26,072 nucleotides of DNA from JAHEEL01 sp034660035 (GTDB lineage Bacteria; Actinomycetota; Acidimicrobiia; Spongiisociales; UBA5794): contig JAYEIJ010000162.1 of the NCBI GenBank assembly GCA_034660035.1, forward strand, positions 1 to 26,072. Direction: 5' to 3'. A program made the position numbers and the translations under genes. The notes below the pieces were generated by a model, which was given only the letters and a program-made list of their open reading frames with translations, was not told the origin of the DNA and did no database searches. How positions within the stretch are numbered: the first letter of the stretch is position 1; the number at the start of each line of letters is the position of its first letter. Below are positions 1-6,986 of this stretch, in pieces.

Positions 1-5
1 TCTCC

Positions 6-81
<76 letters not shown>

Positions 82-99
82 GGAAGATTCGGGATTCTA

Positions 100-477
100 T
101 CAGGCCTCGGACGTAGCAGCGGGTTCGGCGAATTCGACCCGCGGGGCGTCGGCCCACAGCCGTTCGAGGTCGTAGAACTCGCGCGTCTCGGCGTCGAAGA
201 GGTGGATGACGAAGTCGCCGTAGTCGAGCAGGACCCAGCGGCCGTAGTCCGCCCCCTCTCTCCTCACCGGTCGTTCGCCGAGTTCGCGCAGGCGCTGCTC
301 GACGTCATCGGCGAGGCTCCGGACGTGACGGTTGGACGTCCCGGTTCCGATCACGAACACATCGGTGATGACCAGGAGATCCGAGACGTCGAGAAGAGCA
401 ACGTCGTTGCCCTTCTTGTCGATGATCGCTTCGGCAGCGGCACGCGCTGCGGTTTCGGCGTGCTGGTTGGCTGGGAT
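100..477 (-). CDS. rsfS: Ribosomal silencing factor RsfS, probable ATC start
   Basis: RsfS binds ribosomal protein L14 on the 50S subunit and blocks joining with 30S when nutrients are scarce. The C-terminal signature is clear (YGRWVLLDYGDFVIHLF, then REFYDLERLW). The N-terminal half of the family (AAAEAIIDKKGNDVALLDVS, then DLLVITDVFVIGTG) is also encoded in frame. No ATG, GTG or TTG precedes that conserved part: the only standard start, GTG at 358-360, would remove about 39 residues of the fold. The frame is open up to a TAG at 508-510. An AAGGAG box followed by TCCCT sits directly in front of ATC at 475-477, which I take as the likely start (125 aa, normal for the family). A sequencing error in the start codon is the alternative. 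nadD lies 52 nt upstream. Identity is nearly certain; the start is inferred. Confidence 0.88.
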   Translation of the reverse strand: MPANQHAETAARAAAEAIIDKKGNDVALLDVSDLLVITDVFVIGTGTSNRHVRSLADDVEQRLRELGERPVRREGADYGRWVLLDYGDFVIHLFDAETREFYDLERLWADAPRVEFAEPAATSEA

Positions 478-529
478 AGGGACTCCTTCTGCGGATGCAC
501 CCTGATTCTAGGAGAGAGTTCTCCTTGGT

Positions 530-1102
530 TCAGGACGGTTTCTGATAGAGATGATGTTCGGCCACGTAGTTCAACACAGCGTCAGGAACCAGGAAGCGTA
601 TCGATCGACCTTCGGAGACGTGTCTTCTCAACATGGTTCCGGAAAGATCGATCGGCGGCATGTCAAGCCAGTCGATCTCTCGTTGCAGGGCGTTCTCGAC
701 GTCTGCACGCTTCACTCCCGGTCGCGGCACTACCGCGATCTGCGCTCGTTCGAGCAACTCGTTCGCTCGGTGCCAGGTCGGTATGCCGCCGGCCGCGTCG
801 GCACCGACGATCAGGACGATCCGCTCTTCGTCGAAACTCTCCACCGTGTCGATCGTGACGGTCCATCCGTCACGATGTACTTCCCGATCGTCGACCGTGA
901 AGTACTCGATTCCATCGACCGCCAGTTCGGTCATACGAAGCCGGTGGTGGGCCTCGGATACGTCCTTTCCAGCTTTCTGCCAAGGACGCCCTGCGGGGAT
1001 GAACGTGACCGTGTCGACGTTCAGCTGATCGTGAGCGGCCTCGCCGGCCGCGAGATGAGCGAAGTGGAGAGGGTCGAATGTTCCGCCGAAGATGGCTCGC
1101 AT
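530..1102 (-). CDS. nadD: Nicotinate-nucleotide adenylyltransferase
   Basis: This enzyme transfers AMP from ATP to nicotinate mononucleotide, making deamido-NAD in NAD synthesis in the cytosol. The 190-residue protein starts with the nucleotidyltransferase signature GGTFDPLHFAH (residues 6-16), where H13 and H16 form the HxxH motif. Near the C-terminus SGTMLRRHVSEG corresponds to the family's ISSTxxR ATP-binding motif. Length is typical. The ATG at 1100-1102 begins exactly at the conserved strand. nadD followed by rsfS is a common bacterial pair. The reading frame of the upstream M23-type gene runs 233 nt into nadD, so nadD translation probably depends on initiation inside that frame. No strong Shine-Dalgarno stands before this ATG, although GTGCTGGGAG lies 15-20 nt upstream. 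Confidence 0.96.
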   Translation of the reverse strand: MRAIFGGTFDPLHFAHLAAGEAAHDQLNVDTVTFIPAGRPWQKAGKDVSEAHHRLRMTELAVDGIEYFTVDDREVHRDGWTVTIDTVESFDEERIVLIVGADAAGGIPTWHRANELLERAQIAVVPRPGVKRADVENALQREIDWLDMPPIDLSGTMLRRHVSEGRSIRFLVPDAVLNYVAEHHLYQKPS

Positions 1103-1664
1103 GGTGCCCAGGATACGGAACTCCCAGCACCATGACGCGCAGCCACAGCGCGCCGGACGGTTCCTTGATGCACCGCAACGCGATCAGCGGATCGACATAG
1201 CGGTCACCGATGCGCACCGAGAAGTGAAGTGCGATCCTGCCGTCGTGAAATCCGATCACACCAACGATGTCTCCGACTCGGACCCTCTCCCCCTTCTCAA
1301 CCGATCGTTGGGAGAGATGCGAGTACGACGTTCTCAACCCCCCGTGATCGACCGTGACCGTCCGGTTCCCGACGACCACTCCGCTGAAGGAGACATACCC
1401 GTCGCCGGCTGCACGGATCGACGCGTCGACGGGAGCGGCGACGTCGATGCCCCAGTGACCGCTGTATCGGCCGGTCGGCAGGAACCCGCGAACAACTCCG
1501 CCCGACACAGGCCAGGCCAGCGCGGCGCACGAAGGTGAAGCGATCGAAGTCGACAACAAGACGGCTGCAAGAAGCAGAATCACGGTGCTCCATCGCCGTC
1601 GCCGCACCAACAACCTACCGGACAAGTCGGTCCCTGTGAAGGGTCCCGTCATCCATCCGGCCAC
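870..1664 (-). CDS. Secreted M23-family (LytM-like) peptidase domain protein, degenerate active site
   Basis: An Arg-rich start followed by a hydrophobic segment (about residues 26-49, ending CAALA) looks like a signal peptide, so the protein should act outside the membrane, probably on peptidoglycan. Residues 51-160 form an M23 domain. H70 and D74 (GHWGIDVAAP) and H147 (IALHFSVR) match the zinc ligands, and H116 (SYSHLSQ) one catalytic His. The other catalytic His, first in the family's HxH motif, is A145, so activity is doubtful and a regulatory (EnvC/NlpD-like) role is possible. The domain ends near residue 165. The frame then continues about 100 residues, the last 77 (Arg-rich, low complexity) overlapping nadD in another frame. 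That tail is probably not a folded domain and could reflect loss of the original stop. proB ends 34 nt upstream. Confidence 0.75.
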   Translation of the reverse strand: MAGWMTGPFTGTDLSGRLLVRRRRWSTVILLLAAVLLSTSIASPSCAALAWPVSGGVVRGFLPTGRYSGHWGIDVAAPVDASIRAAGDGYVSFSGVVVGNRTVTVDHGGLRTSYSHLSQRSVEKGERVRVGDIVGVIGFHDGRIALHFSVRIGDRYVDPLIALRCIKEPSGALWLRVMVLGVPYPGHHASHLRRNIRPSPLRSSRGRRGRSRSAERRHGHVHPRRASLAESWKGRIRGPPPASYDRTGGRWNRVLHGRRSGSTS

Positions 1665-1698
1665 GGACCGGGTGACGAGCTATCTGAGGAAAACGCTC

Positions 1699-2799
1699 CT
1701 AGACGAGGACGATCAGATCGTCCCGGTGAACGGCGGCACCGCCCGCGACCGATGTGTGACGACCGAGAACGTCGCGCAGTGTCGAACCTGCGAGTCCGGC
1801 CAATCCCTTTCCGATCAGGCGACCGACCTCATCGTGGATCTCGACGGCATCACCCCGCAAGAAATCACCCTTCACCCCAACCACACCGGCAGCGAGAAGG
1901 GAACGACCATCATCAACAAGCGCTGCAACGGCACCCTCATCGACAGTGAGGACACCAAGCGACGGGAGACTGAACGCGATCCACAGGCGCCTCGCCCCGA
2001 GACCCGTGGACCGTGGCCCAACCCACGTACCGACGTCCTCGCCCGCAACTGCGTGTCGAACAGCATTCGGCTCGATCGCACCGACCACAACGGTCGGGAT
2101 GCCCGAGAAGGCGGCCATTCGCGCTGCCGCGACCTTCGTGGCAACGCCACCCGATCCGAACGTTCCGGCACTCCCGCCCGCGTCGAGTCCGTCAAGAACG
2201 TCATCGGTGTGCCGCACAGCACTGAGGAGTTCCGGTTCGGCAACGAGGCGCGGATCGTGCGCGTAGAGGCCCGGCGTATCGGTGAGGATGATGAGAAGCC
2301 CCGCATTGACGAGATGCGAGACGATGGCAGCGAGCCGGTCGTTGTCCCCGAACCGGAGTTCGTCGACGGCAACGGTGTCGTTCTCATTGACGATGGGAAC
2401 GATGCCGAGGCTGAGCAGGCGATCGAGCGCCGCTCGTGCATGGAGGTGTGGTTCCCGACCGGCGAGCACGTCTCGGGTCAAGAGCACCTGGCCGACGACC
2501 AGGTCGTGTTCGGCGAACGCCTGCGAGTAGCGCTCGATGAGTTTGCTCTGGCCGACCGCTGCGGCAGCCTGCAGTCCCGGGAGGTCGCCGGGACGCTCGA
2601 TGATGCCCAGCGATGGTAGACCGGCGACGACTGCGCCGGAACTGACGAGCACGGCCGGGTGACCGGCGTCGCGGAGCCAGGAGATCTGAGATGTGACTCG
2701 ATCGATCGCTTCGGCGTCGATGACGCCACCGCTCGTCGTCAGGCTGGAGGAGCCGATCTTCACGACGATCGGGCGACCCGGTTCGATGGGATATCTCAT
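1699..2799 (-). CDS. proB: Glutamate 5-kinase with C-terminal PUA domain
   Basis: ProB phosphorylates L-glutamate to gamma-glutamyl phosphate, the first and usually feedback-inhibited step of proline synthesis. The 366-residue protein has the amino-acid-kinase start VVKIGSSSLT, then VLVSSGAVVAG, QLLTRD-like VGQVLLTRDV, IVPIVNENDTVAVDE and FGDNDRLAAIV. The segment GTFGSGGVATKVAAARMA matches the substrate-binding loop. The last roughly 80 residues (SLGVLTVDEGAVAAL to the end) are a PUA domain. Its ATG overlaps the obgE stop as ATGA (2796-2799), so it is translationally coupled to obgE. In many actinobacteria proA follows proB; here the next gene is an M23-type envelope protein, so proA must be elsewhere or absent. 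Confidence 0.96.
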   Translation of the reverse strand: MRYPIEPGRPIVVKIGSSSLTTSGGVIDAEAIDRVTSQISWLRDAGHPAVLVSSGAVVAGLPSLGIIERPGDLPGLQAAAAVGQSKLIERYSQAFAEHDLVVGQVLLTRDVLAGREPHLHARAALDRLLSLGIVPIVNENDTVAVDELRFGDNDRLAAIVSHLVNAGLLIILTDTPGLYAHDPRLVAEPELLSAVRHTDDVLDGLDAGGSAGTFGSGGVATKVAAARMAAFSGIPTVVVGAIEPNAVRHAVAGEDVGTWVGPRSTGLGARRLWIAFSLPSLGVLTVDEGAVAALVDDGRSLLAAGVVGVKGDFLRGDAVEIHDEVGRLIGKGLAGLAGSTLRDVLGRHTSVAGGAAVHRDDLIVLV

Positions 2800-4070
2800 T
2801 GGGTCTCATCCTCGACGGCATCCGGGTCGTAGGTGAAGACCAGAGCCCCAATGCGAACATCGTCACCGGGTTGTGCTCCCGCTTCTCGGAGCGCACCGTC
2901 GATCCCGGTCCCAACCAGTCGCTTCGACACGAGGTCGGCCGCTTCAGGGTTCGTGAGGTCGTCAAGATTGACGGCCCGTTCAGCGGTCTTTCCTGTGACC
3001 ATCCACTCGTCGCCCGATCGTTCGATAACGAATGCTTCACCCAGGGGCCGGTGCAGCACGAAACTCTCTCTCTCCGGTGCTTCGCGCTGGGCGAGTTCGG
3101 TCAGGTCGGCGATTCGGTGCAGCAACTCGCGGACGCCTTCACCGGTGGCGCCCGATATCTCGAACACCTCGAGACCCCGGTCGTCCGCCCATGCCGTCTC
3201 GCGATCGCCCGGCAGATCCGTCTTGTTGAGGACGACAACCCGGGGGCGCTCCGCGAGGTCGGGTGAGTGCGACTCGAGTTCGTGGACGAGAACGTCGTAC
3301 TGGCGTTCAGGCGAGTCGATCTGGAGATCTGAGGGGTCGAGCAGAACGACCAAGACACGCGCACGCTCCGTATGTCGAAGGAACTCGTGACCGAGTCCCT
3401 TGCCCTCGGCCGCTCCCTCGATGAGGCCGGGGATGTCGGCCAGCACGAACTCGCGTCCGTCGATGGAGACCACTCCGAGATGGGGGATGAGGGTCGTGAA
3501 GGGATAGTCGGCGATCTTCGGCTTCGCTGCGGACACGCTCGCGACGAGCGTGCTCTTCCCCGAGTTGGGGAAACCGATCAATGCGCCGTCTGCGACCAGT
3601 TGTAGCTCGAGGAGGAGGGTCCGATCGTCGCCGTACTCCCCTTGTTCGGCGAACGAAGGAGCTCTCCGATCCGGTGTGACGAAGGAGGCGTTTCCGCGGC
3701 CCCCGCGTCCGCCCTCAGCAACGACGAGGCGCTGGCCCGGTTCGACGAGGTCGGCGATCAACAGCCCGTCCTCATCACGGACGACCGTCCCGAGAGGCAC
3801 GAGGAGCTCGAGGTCATCGCCGTTGCGCCCGTGCCGAAGCTCGCCTTCGGCGTGTTCGCCGTCGCCGGCCTTCCAGTGCGGCTTGCGGTCGTATCGCAGC
3901 AGTGTGCCGATTCCCGCGTCGGTGGTGAGTACGACGTCGCCACCCCTCCCCCCGTTTCCGCCGTTCGGCCGACCCCGCGGCTTGCCCTTCCGCTTCTGGA
4001 ACGAGGCAGCGCCTGCACCGCCAGCGCCACCGCGGGCGAACAGACGTACGGAGTCAACGAAAGAAGCCAT
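2796..4070 (-). CDS. obgE: Obg family GTPase (CgtA)
   Basis: Obg is an essential GTPase that binds the 50S subunit during late ribosome assembly and links it to stringent control. The 424-residue product begins MASFVDSVRLFARGGAGG, the glycine-rich Obg fold (about residues 1-158). The G domain follows with GFPNSGKST (G1), DYPFTTL (G2), DIPGLIEGA (G3) and VVLNKTDL (G4). The C-terminal part (from about residue 340, including GEAFVIERSGDEWMV) is the OCT domain typical of Obg in Gram-positive and actinobacterial lineages. The frame is open upstream to 4121, but the conserved N-terminus sets the start at 4068-4070. No good Shine-Dalgarno is visible (GGTTCTCCC before ATG); the repeat element ends about 10 nt away. 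The stop overlaps proB as ATGA. Confidence 0.96.
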   Translation of the reverse strand: MASFVDSVRLFARGGAGGAGAASFQKRKGKPRGRPNGGNGGRGGDVVLTTDAGIGTLLRYDRKPHWKAGDGEHAEGELRHGRNGDDLELLVPLGTVVRDEDGLLIADLVEPGQRLVVAEGGRGGRGNASFVTPDRRAPSFAEQGEYGDDRTLLLELQLVADGALIGFPNSGKSTLVASVSAAKPKIADYPFTTLIPHLGVVSIDGREFVLADIPGLIEGAAEGKGLGHEFLRHTERARVLVVLLDPSDLQIDSPERQYDVLVHELESHSPDLAERPRVVVLNKTDLPGDRETAWADDRGLEVFEISGATGEGVRELLHRIADLTELAQREAPERESFVLHRPLGEAFVIERSGDEWMVTGKTAERAVNLDDLTNPEAADLVSKRLVGTGIDGALREAGAQPGDDVRIGALVFTYDPDAVEDETQ

Positions 4071-4080
4071 GGGAGAACCG

Positions 4081-4222
4081 TAGTCCGTACTCAGTAGTCC
4101 GTAACCCGTACCCCAGCGCATCGGATCCGCAAACGCCGATGCGCCGGCACGAGGCCGGCGCGATCTGGATACGGACTACGGATTACGGGCTACGGAGTAC
4201 TTCGTGCTCCCTACGGGAGCAC
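4081..4222. repeat. Palindromic intergenic element with inverted 7-nt tandem repeat arms
   Basis: Between obgE and rpmA the DNA is nearly all repeat. The left arm (4083-4110) is four 7-mers of the form NNCCGTA, one imperfect. The right arm (4170-4200) is four 7-mers TACGGNN plus TAC, i.e. the same unit inverted. Between them are two mutually exclusive hairpins: GCGCATCGG/CCGATGCGC (4116-4124 with 4136-4144) and GCGCCGGC/GCCGGCGC (4141-4148 with 4154-4161). A further perfect 8-bp hairpin, GTGCTCCC/GGGAGCAC (4204-4222), covers the rpmA stop. No T-run follows, so a rho-independent terminator is not evident; processing or stability control are possible. Confidence 0.85.
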
Positions 4223-4459
4223 GGACACCTGGCGGCGGCCGCGCTTCGTGCCGTACTGCACGGTGCCGGCGGTCTTCGCGTAGAGCGTGTCGTCACCGCC
4301 GCGACCAACGTTGTTGCCGGGGTGGATGCGCGTGCCGCGCTGCCTGACGATGATCGCACCGGAGTTAACGACCTGGCCGTCGAACACTTTCGGTCCGAGT
4401 CTCTGTGCTGCAGAATCGCGACCGTTCTTGGATGAGCCGCTTGCCTTGGTCTTGGACAT
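4211..4459 (-). CDS. rpmA: 50S ribosomal protein L27
   Basis: L27 sits near the peptidyl-transferase centre of the 50S subunit, where its N-terminal tail contacts tRNA. The 82-residue protein is typical: MSKTKASGSSKNGRDS, then RLGPKVFDGQVVNSGAIIVR, RQRGTRIHPGNNVGRGGDD and TLYAKTAGTVQYG. The N-terminus starts directly with the basic tail, without the cleavable extension known from Firmicutes. In the copy of rplU left of the assembly gap, the rplU TGA is one base upstream of this ATG (TGAGATG), with GGAGGG in front as ribosome-binding site. Translational coupling is therefore likely. The TAG stop lies inside a perfect hairpin that belongs to the downstream repeat element. Confidence 0.97.
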   Translation of the reverse strand: MSKTKASGSSKNGRDSAAQRLGPKVFDGQVVNSGAIIVRQRGTRIHPGNNVGRGGDDTLYAKTAGTVQYGTKRGRRQVSVLP

Positions 4460-4569
4460 CTCAGCCCTCCTTCTTCTCGGTCTTCGCCTCGGTGTCGGCC
4501 GACTTCTTGTCAGCCTTCTTCGTTTCGGCTTTCTCGTCGGAACCGACCGGCTTCTCCGCTGCCTTCTTC
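4443..4569. repeat. Left copy of 127-bp duplicated contig end (assembly artefact)
   Basis: These 127 bases are identical to 4670-4796 on the other side of the N run. They hold the rpmA start and, at 4461-4569, a truncated duplicate of the rplU 3' end. This looks like two contigs that overlap by one k-mer but were joined with Ns. The rplU fragment here is not a second gene. Confidence 0.93.
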
Positions 4570-4669
4570 NNNNNNNNNNNNNNNNNNNNNNNNNNNNNNN
4601 NNNNNNNNNNNNNNNNNNNNNNNNNNNNNNNNNNNNNNNNNNNNNNNNNNNNNNNNNNNNNNNNNNNNN
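4570..4669. other. Assembly gap of exactly 100 N
   Basis: A run of 100 undetermined bases, the conventional placeholder for unknown distance. Because both flanks carry the same 127 bases, the true sequence probably has no gap and rplU runs directly into rpmA. Confidence 0.98.
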
Positions 4670-4796
4670 GCCTTGGTCTTGGACATCTCAGCCCTCCTTC
4701 TTCTCGGTCTTCGCCTCGGTGTCGGCCGACTTCTTGTCAGCCTTCTTCGTTTCGGCTTTCTCGTCGGAACCGACCGGCTTCTCCGCTGCCTTCTTC
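4670..4796. repeat. Right copy of 127-bp duplicated contig end
   Basis: Identical to 4443-4569. It contains the first 17 bases of rpmA (ATG at 4684-4686 on the minus strand) and the true 3' end of rplU from 4688 onward. If the two copies are collapsed, rplU and rpmA are separated by one base. Confidence 0.93.
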
Positions 4797-5110
4797 TTCT
4801 CGGTGGGGAGTTCGATCTTCTTCACCTCGAGGCGGGTGTACTTCTGACGGTGGCCGGCACGGCGCCGATACCCGGTCTTGTTCTTGTACTTGAAGATGTC
4901 GATCTTCGGACCGGTTGAAGCGCCGACGACCTCGGTGGTGACGGTCAACTTGTCGAGAGCGTCGTGGTCGGAGATGACGCTGCCGTCGTCGTTGACGACG
5001 AGAAGCGGCGTGAACGTCACTTCCCCATCGGCCTTGATGCGCTCGACGTCGATAACGTCACCCTCTTGAACTTTGGCCTGCTTGCCGCCGGCGCGAATGA
5101 TGGCGTACAT
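4688..5110 (-). CDS. rplU: 50S ribosomal protein L21 with Lys/Glu-rich tail
   Basis: L21 is a 23S rRNA-binding protein of the large subunit. The first 103 residues are the standard protein: MYAIIRAGGKQAKVQEGDVI at the N-terminus and the RNA-binding end FKYKNKTGYRRRAGHRQKYT. A charged low-complexity tail of about 37 residues follows (repeated KKA, EKK and DEK runs, ending TEKKEG). It is rich in Lys, Glu and Ala and probably disordered. Such tails occur in L21 from several actinobacteria. The gene leads an operon with rpmA, which starts one base after this stop once the assembly duplication is collapsed. A 110-nt leader with an 18-bp palindrome separates it from rng. Confidence 0.96.
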   Translation of the reverse strand: MYAIIRAGGKQAKVQEGDVIDVERIKADGEVTFTPLLVVNDDGSVISDHDALDKLTVTTEVVGASTGPKIDIFKYKNKTGYRRRAGHRQKYTRLEVKKIELPTEKKKAAEKPVGSDEKAETKKADKKSADTEAKTEKKEG

Positions 5111-5160
5111 GATCCTTCAATACTTGTGGTGGACGAGCCGACTCTCTCGGCGCGGTCATA

Positions 5161-5178
5161 CGCTTCGCATGCGAAGCG
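5161..5178. promoter_or_regulatory. Perfect 18-bp palindrome in the rplU leader
   Basis: CGCTTCGCATGCGAAGCG is its own reverse complement and lies about 50 nt upstream of the rplU start, between rng and rplU. It is flanked by two copies of CGGTCAT (within 5153-5160 and 5180-5187). It could be an RNA hairpin (end of the rng transcript, or L21 leader control) or an operator. The role is not determined. Confidence 0.5.
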
Positions 5179-5220
5179 CCCGGTCATGATAGCGGAACGA
5201 GGCCCTATGGCCAGAGCCGC

Positions 5221-6753
5221 CTAGGACTCGTCGACGTCTTCCGGATCGATGGTGATCGGAACTCCGGTGGTGGCGGCTTCTTCGTGCAGAAGAACGCCGC
5301 GCCCGTTGCAGCGCGGGCAGATCTCGGAGAACGACTCGAGAAGGCCTGCCGAGACGTTCTTGCGGGTCATCTCGACCAGTCCGAGGTTCGACACGTCGAA
5401 GACCTGCGTGCGCATCTTGTCCTTCGCCAGGTGCTCCCGCAGACGGAGAAGCACAGCGTCCTGGTTCTTCTGGATCTCCATGTCGATGAAGTCGATCACG
5501 ATGATCCCGCCGATGTCCCGGAGCCTCAGTTGGCGAGCGATCTCCTCGGCGGATTCGAGGTTGTTCTGAAGAACGGTGTCCTCGAGGTTCGAATGACCGA
5601 CGTACCTACCCGTGTTCACGTCGATGACGGTCAGCGCCTCCGTACGGTCGATGACGATGTGCCCACCGGAAGGGAGCCAGACCTTGCGATCGAGCGCTTT
5701 GCGGAGCTGATCCTCGACGTGGAATCGCTCGAACAACGGGAGTTCGTCGCCGTACAACTGAACCTTCTCGATCAGATCTGATCCCGTGCCCCCGAGATAC
5801 GAGAGGATCTGGTCGTGGGTGGAGCGGTTATCGACGATCAATCGCTTGAAATCCCGGGTGAAGTGCTCGCGAATCACACGGATGACGAGCGGCGGCTCCT
5901 GGTAGATGAGCGAAGGGGCAGAAGCCGTCTTCATATCCTTCTCGATCCCGGTCCAGATCTCGCTCAGCCGGTCGATGTCCGACTTGATGTCCTCTGGCGT
6001 TGCGCCCTCAGCCGCTGTGCGGACGATCACGCCCATCCCTTCGGGACGGAACTCGGCAACGAGATCACGCAGTCTGCGCCGTTCCTCGTCGGGAAGCCGT
6101 CGCGAGATGCCCCTCACCTGCGCATCAGGGGCAAGCACCAGATAGCGCCCCGCCAGGCTGACCTGGTTCGTGAGACGCGCGCCCTTGTGGCCCATGGCAT
6201 CCTTGACAACCTGCACGAGGACCGAATCGCCCGGTGCGAGCGCGGATTCGATGCGCTTCGGCTTGCCAACCAGGTCGTACGCGCCGTAGTTCACGTCCCC
6301 GGCGTACAGAACACCGTTCTTGCCACCGCCGAAGTCGATGAACGCCGCCTCCATCCCGGGGAGGACGTTGCGGACCTTGCCAAGATAGACATTGCCGACG
6401 AGGGAACGCTTGTCGGAGCGAGCTACGTAGTGCTCGACAAGAACCGGGCCCTCGAGAACGACGATCTGGGTCTGATGGGGCATGGAACGCACCAGCATCT
6501 GCTTGCGCGCTGTATCCGGAGGCGGGGCAACCTCAACGTGAGCCGGTCGACGCCGACGCCGCTGATCGGTGCGCTTCTGCTGCTGCTTTCTCGGTTGTCG
6601 CTTCTGCTTCGCCGGTTCCTTGGTGGTCGGCGCTTCAGCGGTCGAGAATCGGCGGACGGTGACAGCTTCGCCGCCGACCGTGCGCACCGTGCGCTCCTCT
6701 GTCGCAGATCCGCGACGCACTACGCGCGCGGATTTCTTCCGGAACAATCCCAT
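5221..6753 (-). CDS. rng: Ribonuclease E/G family endoribonuclease
   Basis: RNase E/G cleaves single-stranded AU-rich RNA and takes part in rRNA maturation and mRNA decay. The 510-residue protein has a basic, disordered N-terminal extension of about 80 residues (KQKRQPRKQQQKRTDQRRRR). The S1 RNA-binding region follows (VGNVYLGKVRNVLPGMEAAF, then IDFGGGKNG). The catalytic DNase I-like domain shows VIDVNTG and IIVIDFIDM, whose Asp residues match the magnesium-binding D303 and D346 of E. coli RNase E. CPRCNGRG is the zinc-link motif. It lacks a long C-terminal scaffold, so it is closer to RNase G in layout; actinobacteria often name it Rne/Rng. AAGGAG lies 7 nt before the ATG. rplU-rpmA-obgE follow in the usual actinobacterial order. 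Confidence 0.95.
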   Translation of the reverse strand: MGLFRKKSARVVRRGSATEERTVRTVGGEAVTVRRFSTAEAPTTKEPAKQKRQPRKQQQKRTDQRRRRRPAHVEVAPPPDTARKQMLVRSMPHQTQIVVLEGPVLVEHYVARSDKRSLVGNVYLGKVRNVLPGMEAAFIDFGGGKNGVLYAGDVNYGAYDLVGKPKRIESALAPGDSVLVQVVKDAMGHKGARLTNQVSLAGRYLVLAPDAQVRGISRRLPDEERRRLRDLVAEFRPEGMGVIVRTAAEGATPEDIKSDIDRLSEIWTGIEKDMKTASAPSLIYQEPPLVIRVIREHFTRDFKRLIVDNRSTHDQILSYLGGTGSDLIEKVQLYGDELPLFERFHVEDQLRKALDRKVWLPSGGHIVIDRTEALTVIDVNTGRYVGHSNLEDTVLQNNLESAEEIARQLRLRDIGGIIVIDFIDMEIQKNQDAVLLRLREHLAKDKMRTQVFDVSNLGLVEMTRKNVSAGLLESFSEICPRCNGRGVLLHEEAATTGVPITIDPEDVDES

Positions 6754-6986
6754 CGGTGAACTCCTTCGAGGTGCCCGGGATCCGGCGAGGTTCGTGCACG
6801 AATGGTTTCAACGTGAGGTCGGGCACGACGGAATCTCGATGATCGATCGTCGCAAAGTGCCGGTAGACGTTGAGCATGCGCGTGTGCTTCTCGATGGTCC
6901 CAGGTCGGAAACGGCGACCGCGCTCTGCGGTCGTCTGAAAGCGAGAGTAGCGGACCCGATGGTCTACTCCCGGGCAATCGATCAAA
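6754..6986 (-). promoter_or_regulatory. Long 5' leader of rng, no gene seen
   Basis: About 233 nt between the tdk repeat element and rng. Open frames cross it, but none resembles a known protein and the only clear ribosome-binding site (AAGGAG) belongs to rng. RNase E mRNAs in other bacteria carry long autoregulatory leaders, so the region may hold the promoter and a regulatory 5' UTR. I could not identify -35/-10 boxes with confidence. Confidence 0.35.

Noticed and set aside
4071..4121. 17-residue N-terminal extension of ObgE
   Set aside because: It translates the intergenic heptamer repeat; the conserved Obg N-terminus starts at 4070.
4083..4200. CRISPR-like array
   Set aside because: Units are 7 nt with no spacers and are inverted, not direct repeats of CRISPR length.
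4461..4569. Second partial rplU copy
   Set aside because: It is identical to the true rplU end across the N gap, so it is an assembly duplicate.
5815..6759. 314-codon plus-strand frame opposite rng
   Set aside because: It has no recognisable domain and is an antisense shadow typical of high-GC genes; the minus strand encodes a clear RNase E/G.
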